64,000 nucleotides of DNA, from positions 170,019 through 234,018 of the forward strand of contig MNCI01022408.1 in NCBI GenBank assembly GCA_015680685.1. Direction: 5' to 3'. Below, in pieces: positions 57,439-64,000 of this stretch. A program made the translations under genes and the position numbers. The notes under the pieces are model-generated. The model saw nothing but the letters and a program-made list of their open reading frames with translations, was not told the DNA's origin and searched no databases. The first letter of the stretch is position 1, and each line of letters begins with the position of its first letter. Source of the DNA: Gnetum montanum (Eukaryota; Streptophyta; Gnetopsida; Gnetales; Gnetaceae).

Positions 57439-58370
57439 TGATGAGTGGCGAGATACCCCTACACTCAACCATACGAATACAAGCGTAGCACACACAATCC
57501 GGTCGAACTCCATAGACTAAATGCCTACACACCTCTTGGAACACTTAGGGTTAATTATTCGTTTTCTTCCTAGACGTACTTGTAGTTGTCACGGTGTATG
57601 GTTAAGCAAGTCTGAGGTATATGATTTTTATAGTTTTTCTATTTTATGTCTCCTATGCTAACGAGTGAAGGGTTGAGAAACTAACTAACTCTAACTAATG
57701 AACTAAGTCTAAATTACCTAGCAGTAGCATCCGTTCCCACTTACCATACACACCCTGAACCGATGCAACTGTGGCTACCAAATGCTAATCGTTACTGGGA
57801 TCACCATGAAGCAGTCGTACTGAGGCACTTAACTAGCCTAAGCGTGATGAGCATCCATTCCTTGATTATCTGTACACATCCTTAAATGCTCGTAATCAAG
57901 TCATACTCATCCCGCATTACTAGGAGATAAGGGTGAGAGAGAATCTAATCGCGATGAGCATCTGTTCCTTGATTATCTGTACACATCCATAAATGCTTGT
58001 AATCAAGTTGTACTCATTCTGCACTACGAAAATAATAAATAACATGTAATAAATAACAATAATAAAATCCTATTCCATGCACTGCAAGGTTTATTTGGAA
58101 AGATCATCTTTATTGCCATACACAACTTGTGTTTAGGTACAATGTTGCTCGAATAAAGATCCGTTCACTTTAGGACTCCTATTGAGGGCATATGGAAAAT
58201 ATTCTATCTCTAGAGTGAACAATCTGCCAAAGTTTCCCTACTTCTAGCCTATGATTCTAAAACAAGGGAGAGTTGCCTCTTATTTATAGATATGGTAGTG
58301 GACCGCGATATCACATACGCGATATCGTGAGGGATGGGATATCATGGCCTATGTGAATCGCATCTCATCA
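57439..58370 (-). repeat. 3' LTR of E3
   Basis: A 932-bp LTR, + strand ends TGATGAG (57439) and CTCATCA (58370), perfect terminal inverted heptamers. The partner begins at 63824 with nearly the same sequence. On the - strand the TATA box is CTATAAATAAGA (about 58280-58291) and the U3 dyad CGATATCGCGTATGTGATAT at about 58328-58309. An internal near-duplication is visible: GCGATGAGCATC... at about 57953 repeats 57847. Confidence 0.9.
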
Positions 58371-58388
58371 TACCCCCATGACTGAATG
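58371..58388 (-). promoter_or_regulatory. 3' polypurine tract of E3
   Basis: On the - strand CATTCAGTCATGGGGGTA next to the LTR. The + strand 20-mer CCCCCATGACTGAATGAAAA recurs exactly at 60417-60436. Confidence 0.8.
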
Positions 58389-58937
58389 AAAACTTATCCT
58401 TGAGTCCCTTACAATAATATCGAGAAGGTATGGGATTATCGAGGGAGATGGAACTAATGGGATGACATGTGAACGGATCATCATTACAAGACTCAAACAA
58501 AACTGGTGTTCACGACAACAAGGGTGAACACCTTATTACATTAACATCGGGGCTTAGTTGGCAACTGAGAGAGAGAGAGAAAGAAGTGTTGCTGCTGTCA
58601 ACGCCAAGATTGCGCCTTTCATTATCCATCCGTAAGCACACCATCGATCTTGCTACTTGCATAGCTACTTCAGCACTACTCCATTCCAAGTGTTTTCTCC
58701 AGATCTAATCCGTTATTGCATGATCGCCATCTGGACACACAACACAATCTTGTATTAGCAAGGGTAAATGAATCATCATGTAATTGATACCTTGCTTTGG
58801 TATAAGTTCATTGGCTAGGTTGTGGTATGGCTAATACAAATCTGGAGATATATTAATGATGACTACTGAAGGTGTAGGGGTTAGGAAGAAAATAAAAAAA
58901 TTCGGGGCTAGGAGAAAATCGAAAAATTCGGGCCCTG

Positions 58938-58955
58938 TATCCCCATGACTAATCG
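58938..58955 (-). promoter_or_regulatory. Internal PPT-like motif b of E3
   Basis: On the - strand CGATTAGTCATGGGGATA, inside the non-coding module, about 570 bp from the true PPT. Confidence 0.45.
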
Positions 58956-60314
58956 CGAACCTCCGGTAGTGAAAGAATGGAGAAAGAATAAGAACAAGAA
59001 GATGGAGAAAAAGAGACAACTAAGACATTGATGAAATGGATGTTAAGATGGAGATGAAAAAAATAAAATTAATTGCAAAATGTTAAGGAAAAGAATTTAA
59101 TTGGTGCAGCAAATAGGAATGTCAGTGGGTCCTCCCCAAAGTAGGCTTGTGCCTTGAATGCCCTGACAAAACCACATTCAAAGAGTTTGTAGTCTTTGGG
59201 AATGTCCTTTGGAACAAGAGTTAAAGTCTTAACTATAAGAATTTACCAAAAAGAAAACAATGCATCTACCAAAATATACACTAATGATACAATCGACAAT
59301 GAGGTGAATAATGGAGAGAAGGATGGAAAGAATAGAATGGAATGGAATTTCAAGAACAAGGTGGTGTACAACCCTTTATGTAGTTCATGATTAATGTGAC
59401 TTAGCAAATCCCATTAAAAATCCAGCCTCAAACCAACCACATCCAGTGACTTCACATCAATGCACTTAGCCAAACCATCCACTTGAAGTAACAAGACTGC
59501 TTCCCCCAAGAGCCACCACCATTCTGATGAAACAAAGGAGAGAATGGAAAGTGAGAAGGGCCTTAGTTAGAGGGAACACATTGGTTCCATAACCAGTGCT
59601 TGTAGTCCAAGGGGATTTTTTCATCTAATGGGTGTGCTTTGAATTCTCACTTTTTCTTTGTTTTCTTTTCTTGTCTTTTGTCTTTTTTCATTTTCTTGTT
59701 TTTTTTTATTTTGTGTTTTGTGTTTTTATGCGTGAGAACCACACCATGCAAAGAATTTTTATTTTTATTGGCTTAGCTTCCGATAATTGGGTAACATCGA
59801 AATGGCAAGAAAACTCAAGAAGAAAAACATCCAAGCACCCAAGAGAACGACCAACACAAATGCATCAAGTTCCCTTAAAGTCACACCCTTTTCAAACCTT
59901 GAGTTCTTCCTTAGTATGAGAAATACCTAGTCACCAATTCATTAAAGTTCTTATTTAGAAAGGAGACTGTACATTTCCAAGCCAAGATAGACCATAGAGT
60001 GTTGTGGATGAATGGATGAAGTGGAATCATTACCTACCATATCAGAAGAACATACCTTAGTATCCACATCATAACTTTAAGGTAAAAGCCAAACATTAGC
60101 AATCAATGAGAAAACAGTTCATACCATCGTGAATAACACTTATTGGATGAAGAACTTACAAGGATGGGTGACACACACACACACACACATACACAAAATG
60201 AAAAAGTATAACGATGTTGTAAAACAAAAACAAGAAAAGTTAAAGAAATTTGTAAAAAAAAATAAGAAAAGTTAAAGAAAGTTATAAAAAAAAAATGTGT
60301 AAGAAAAAAACTTT

Positions 60315-60374
60315 GTAAAACAAAAATGTGTAAAACAAAAATGTGTAAAACAAAAACATGTAAAACAAAAAATA
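60315..60374. repeat. 15-bp minisatellite, four units
   Basis: GTAAAACAAAAATGT repeated with small changes. It translates to an FVLHI repeat on the - strand, without evidence of real coding. Confidence 0.85.
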
Positions 60375-60398
60375 AAAAGAACTGAGGGCCTCTAATGG

Positions 60399-61613
60399 TT
60401 AGCATAGATGGCCATCTCCCCCATGACTGAATGAAAAGGGAGAGATCTTAAATAATGAATGCCTATTTAAATGTCGTAAAAGTGCCCAACATCTCCTCGT
60501 TGATGTTCTTAGATTAAGGGGTGGAAGTTGGTGACGCTCATACTCTAGTGTGTCTATGCTTTCGTTATTAGCATGAGTTGTACTCTTAGTTCGTTTCGTG
60601 CATATTAGTTTGCTCTTTCTAGTAGTTGTCAACCATGGGGTGTCTACTACTGGTGTGGTTGCTACATACAGGCACCTTTGAATTTGTATTTCTTGGGCAC
60701 ACCGATCACATAGGAGAAGTGCTGAACACTCTTCCATGTCATCATCCTTTGAGTCACTGTACGTGATGCACGAAACCTTCTTCTTCTCGATCTTTCCATA
60801 TATATTTATCTTAGATATTTGCAGGGAAAGATCACGGATCCCTAGGTACGCATCTATTGTACTTAGCCATGGCCTTCCCATTATGATTGGGAAGCCCCCT
60901 TCGTTGTTGTTAACTTCAATCACCAGGAAATCGGCTAGGTATGACCACCAACACATAGTGGTAATGATGTCCTCCACCAATCCCAAGGGAATGGTGGTGG
61001 ACTGGTCAACTAGCTCCAGTTGGATATTGCTCTTCTTAAGTTGAGGTAGGTTCCAGGCTTGATACATTTCTCGTAATATTAAATTAACTCTGGAACCTGA
61101 GTCAAGAAGAGCCATATGTGGTTTTTTCTCGGTGATTTGTAGATAAATTAGGGGACTCCCAGGGTTAGATAGTTTCCTGGGAAGGTGATCTACCTTGATC
61201 CAGTTGGTTATGGTATGCGTATTCTGTTGTTGGACTGAAGGGTACTCCAAAGTGTTAGATGGTGGAGGCAGGTACATCAGCTCAACCGCTTGTTGTTGCA
61301 AGAGTTTGTGTGGGCTTCTGGTTCTGAAGAAAGGCCTTATCTTTTTACAGTTGTTAGAACTAGTACCAGGTTGAATACTTACAGCTCTCACAATGTTACA
61401 TTGCTGCGGTTGAGTAGGGAGTTCCCCTTGCATTGTTGGAGCAGGTTGTATGGGAACTACAGGTGGAAGAGGTGCAGGTGGAGTTGGAGGATGGGATGAA
61501 TGTGGGATGTCTCCCGAAGGAGAAGGAGTCCTCTTGAAGTACTCCTGAACTTGGTAGCAATGTTGGGGAGTAGTGTGACTCATAGAGTCACTTGGAGAAA
61601 CTGGCTGCTGCAC
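60399..61613 (-). CDS. Retrotransposon gag-protease linker and aspartic protease (E3), open frame of 404 codons
   Basis: The longest intact retroelement frame in the window. Residues 1-110 are Pro/Gln/Ser-rich linker. The retropepsin domain is at about 150-270, with ALLDSGSRVNLI (catalytic D171-S-G) and FPIIMGRPWLSTIDAYLGI (flap-side motif at about 241-259). In an intact element it cleaves gag-pol and acts as a dimer. The frame continues through acidic and basic stretches and stops at 60399 after SFSHGGDGHLC, encoded by PPT-like motif a, with no RT. Its ATG is at 61613, but in the parent element the protein was probably made as a gag fusion. The intact DSG and GRPWL contrast with the mutated copy in E1. 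Confidence 0.75.
   Translation of the reverse strand: MQQPVSPSDSMSHTTPQHCYQVQEYFKRTPSPSGDIPHSSHPPTPPAPLPPVVPIQPAPTMQGELPTQPQQCNIVRAVSIQPGTSSNNCKKIRPFFRTRSPHKLLQQQAVELMYLPPPSNTLEYPSVQQQNTHTITNWIKVDHLPRKLSNPGSPLIYLQITEKKPHMALLDSGSRVNLILREMYQAWNLPQLKKSNIQLELVDQSTTIPLGLVEDIITTMCWWSYLADFLVIEVNNNEGGFPIIMGRPWLSTIDAYLGIRDLSLQISKINIYGKIEKKKVSCITYSDSKDDDMEECSALLLCDRCAQEIQIQRCLYVATTPVVDTPWLTTTRKSKLICTKRTKSTTHANNESIDTLEYERHQLPPLNLRTSTRRCWALLRHLNRHSLFKISPFSFSHGGDGHLC
60414..60436 (-). promoter_or_regulatory. Internal PPT-like motif a of E3
   Basis: Shares 20 identical bases with the true 3' PPT (58374-58393) on the + strand. It lies at the 3' end of the protease frame, where pol has been deleted. Confidence 0.6.
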
Positions 61614-61689
61614 ATAATAACCATAAGGATCGGGCTGTCGGTAAGGGTACTGTTGTGTTGGTGGTGGAATCCCCCATGACTATGGGTAT

Positions 61690-63676
61690 TACCACCACTG
61701 ATGCTATCCGATGGGCTGTGGTGGAGTTCCACTTGGATAATACGTTAGGGGTTGGTGGAATTGCGTTGGGTTACCTTGTGGATAAGGTAACCTTCGGGGT
61801 GTTTGCCATTGGTTGAGTCTTGGATTTAGCGCATACACCCCAAACTTCTGTAGATGTGAGATAATTGGGTAACATCCCTTAGGATGGTCATATTGGCAGA
61901 TTTCACACCCACCATCATCTTCTGTGTCAGAGTTCACAGCCTCATTGGAAATAGGAATTTTTCCCTTACCCTTGTTATGTGCAGGGCTTACATTTCTCCG
62001 CTTTGCCTTACCTTTGTTACTACTTTGTTCATCCATAAACTCTTCTACAATTTTCAAGGTACTTTCAAGTCTTGAGTCTAAGGAATCCCACAATTGATCC
62101 ATCTTAGCCGATACCTCTGTTGTTAATTTTTGGATCGGCAAGGTTTTCTGGTTCACCAACTCTTCGAGTAGTGACTGATCCTCCTCATCACAAAATTTCA
62201 CTCCCTTCTTTCGAAGGGAGGGGTTACGGTTGTATTCTTCTACACTTTCCCTCTTTCATAGCTCACGTTCTTCTTGTGCTACTTATTCCAACAAGCGATG
62301 TACTTCATGGGCTCTAAGTTGTGATAGTCTCCCTTGGGCATAAGTCCCAAGGGTTCTTCTCGTTTCATGCCTTAGCCTATCCACGATGTGGTGAAGTTGA
62401 TCCCACTGAGCATATCCATGGCCCGGGCAATGATGTAACAATGTGTAGTAGTGGGCCATGGCATTTGCTTACACAAATTGGACACTCTAGAGCACGTTTG
62501 ATATTTATCGTTGAAGAGTTCTAGCATCATACTCCACCTCCTGATGGTTTCTAGTTCTAAGGACCGGTACCAACTCTCTGCTTCTTTAGTGAGTGTCCTT
62601 GGGAACAACTTAAGCTTTTGCCACTCATTCTCTATATTCTACAAGGCACAGGCATCATGGAATGCCTATAAATGATGTTGTGGATCAGCGTTGTATCCCC
62701 CTTCAAAATGTGGGATATTGTTCATGTCTAAATGCTTGATATGACTATCCTTTTGGTGCCTTGTTGGAATCCTAACTACCTCTGTTATGTTAAGCATACT
62801 TTGGGTTGCGAGTAGGGGCTCGTCATGATCATCTCTTTCATGAAGTTTGTGATGTCTTTGTGGTTCCCTACTCTCCCTACATCCTTGCCCGTGTCCTATC
62901 TCTTGACATTTCCGTCGAGGTCTTTTGTCTTTCCTACCTTTATACTCTCCTTTATGTTCATGGTGGCTATGCCTAGATGTGGAAGAAGAGGGTGAGTGAG
63001 GAGATGAAGGGGAAGAAGAAGGGGAAGCATTACCATGATGATGTGTCTTGCCTTCTCTCTGGCTGCTACAGTCCTGATCGTGATGATGATCTGAGTGCCC
63101 GTCCTTAGCATGAGTGGTTGTTCCCTCTGTGAATAGTTAGCGTTCATGGGGATCAGAACCAGTGTTATGTATCATTGATTGTAGGTTCTAATACCCAACC
63201 TCCTCACCATCATTAGGAGGAGGAACATCATTTTCTAAAGAACCCGTTATAAGGGGTTCCTCATCTCCTATTTTGCTGAGGACGTGCAGGCCCTTGCTCT
63301 TCAAAAGTGTATGTTGACTCTCCTGCCTAGCGTCCCTCATACATTGTAAAGCTATGGGATGATAATCCCTCATATCAAAGTCTCCTACAATGTATTCAGA
63401 GTATAATTCAATCATGCTTATCTGTGCCAAGGCATGGAGAAGCATGTTAAGGACAGCTTGATCTGGAGGTAACACGATGTTATCGTGCAGATCTCTCCAT
63501 CGGAGCTGTTCGTCTTGATGGAGGATAAAGGTGAAGTCTAGAATATACTCATCAAGGTGAGTATAGATTATCTTGTATTGTTTAGGACTTGGCTGATTTT
63601 GGTTATGTGTTCTATGTTGCCAACTGTCTCTAGTATTAGTCCTAGGTGGAGAATTACTTTTGTGAGAAGAAGACAT
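61690..63676 (-). pseudogene. gag polyprotein of E3, nearly continuous but frame-broken
   Basis: Starts MSSSHKSNSPPRTNTRDSWQ at 63676, about 130 bp past the primer-binding site. Segments: 63676-63188 (N-terminal domain, 162 codons), 63147-62700 (charged His/Ser/Arg-rich stretch), IPHFEGGYNADPQHHL (about 62710) with WQKLKLFPRTLTKEAESWYRSLELETI and LFNDKYQTCSRV (about 62620-62490), the retrotransposon gag core. The last segment, 62201-61704, includes a zinc-knuckle-like CEICQYDHPKGC and a Pro-rich end. Only a few stops and shifts separate the pieces, so it decayed less than the gag of E2. Gag would build the particle and bind element RNA. Confidence 0.8.
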
Positions 63677-63805
63677 TTTGATTTATTAGTGTGCTATTCA
63701 CCATTAGATAAATTCTTGTTTAATTAATTAACCTGAAGGTTTGTTTAGGCTTCGAACGATGTGAGTGATATCCTTTATGTTCTATTCGGTGCACAAACAC
63801 TTAGT

Positions 63806-63822
63806 CCCCGGCAACGACGCTA
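63806..63822 (-). other. Primer-binding site of E3 (tRNA-Asp)
   Basis: The + strand CCCCGGCAACGACGCTA matches the tRNA-Asp 3' end CCCCGGCAACGGCGCCA at 15 of 17 positions. It lies one base from the LTR. Confidence 0.85.
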
Positions 63823-63823
63823 A

Positions 63824-64000
63824 TGATGAGTGGTGAGATACCCCTAAACTCAACCATACGAATATGAGTGTAGCATGCACAATCCCATCAAACTCCGTAG
63901 ACTAAATGCCTACACGCCTCTTGGAACACTTAGGGTTAATTATTCATTGTCTTACCAGACTTACTTGTAGTTGTCACGGTGTATGGTTAAGCAAGTCTGA
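63824..64000 (-). repeat. 5' LTR of E3, cut by the window end
   Basis: First 177 bp (on the + strand) of the direct-repeat partner of 57439-58370, starting TGATGAGTGGTGAGATACCC. Most of it lies outside the window. Confidence 0.9.

Larger units (their letters stand above)
58389..60398 (-). other. Non-coding module of E3
   Basis: About 2 kb without credible genes. It contains PPT-like motif b (58938-58955), the GTGGGTCCTCCCCAAAG landmark (about 59128) and a T-rich tract near 59650-59720 equivalent to 9880-9940. An (AC)n microsatellite lies at 60170-60189. A 15-bp minisatellite (GTAAAACAAAAATGT, four units) lies at 60315-60374. The accessory ORF and the internal dyad/TATA module are missing. 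Confidence 0.65.
57439..64000 (-). mobile_element. E3: gypsy derivative with gag and protease only
   Basis: The best-preserved element, running past the window end. Along the - strand: 5' LTR (from 63824 rightwards), tRNA-Asp primer-binding site, gag (63676 to about 61700), protease ORF (61613-60399), non-coding module, PPT (58388-58371), 3' LTR (58370-57439). RT, RNase H, integrase and the accessory ORF are all absent. It is inserted in E5's LTR; left flank CTGGT (57434-57438). The right target duplication is outside the window. Confidence 0.88.

Noticed and set aside
60103-60405. Small repetitive protein (FVLHI repeat)
   Set aside because: Translation of a 15-bp minisatellite and an AC microsatellite.

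Overview
This is nuclear DNA of a seed plant: AT-rich, intron-containing and mostly made of old transposable elements. Over 64 kb I can defend one intact protein gene, a peptide transporter of the NPF/PTR family at 24.2-26.5 kb (four coding exons, 581 codons after splicing). The very low gene density, deeply decayed nested Ty3/gypsy elements and solo LTR fit a large genome, possibly a gymnosperm, but the sequence does not settle the species.

Most of the window is one family of Ty3/gypsy elements that I call E1-E5. Their LTRs run about 0.83-0.93 kb, begin TGAT and end CTCATCA. The primer-binding site matches the 3' end of tRNA-Asp, as in Athila/Tat-type elements. Layout: E1 (+) occupies 1-4710 and 13831-19402 and carries protease, RT, RNase H, integrase, an accessory ORF and the 3' LTR. 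E2 (-) at 4711-13831 is inserted into E1 with a matching target duplication; it has gag and the accessory ORF but no pol. A solo LTR with perfect 5-bp target duplication lies at 27903-28735. E4 (-) at 48376 to about 56370 has an LTR and a tandem duplication of the accessory ORF. E5 is a + strand LTR at about 56510-57438, interrupted by E3 (-), which runs from 57439 past the window end and keeps gag and protease only.

The most unusual signals lie inside this family. A purine-rich motif like the 3' polypurine tract recurs at two internal module boundaries. A dyad (CGAYATYGGGTAYGC...) found in the LTR promoters is repeated, with a TATA box, upstream of the accessory ORF. A splice-acceptor-like sequence abuts the accessory start codon. 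Together these suggest that the accessory ORF was an independently expressed module.

Between the gypsy blocks: 19.4-24.2 kb is a duplicated and repeat-rich approach to the transporter and its long 5' leader; 26.5-32 kb holds small elements (tRNA-derived SINE-like copies, a Tourist-like MITE and another TIR element); 32.1-37.75 kb is a decayed L1-type LINE on the - strand; 44.7-45.7 kb is an apparently intronless GDSL esterase/lipase pseudogene. A 615-base assembly gap lies at 40577-41191, and two single-N joins flanked by duplicated sequence (19250, 42182) look like assembly artefacts.
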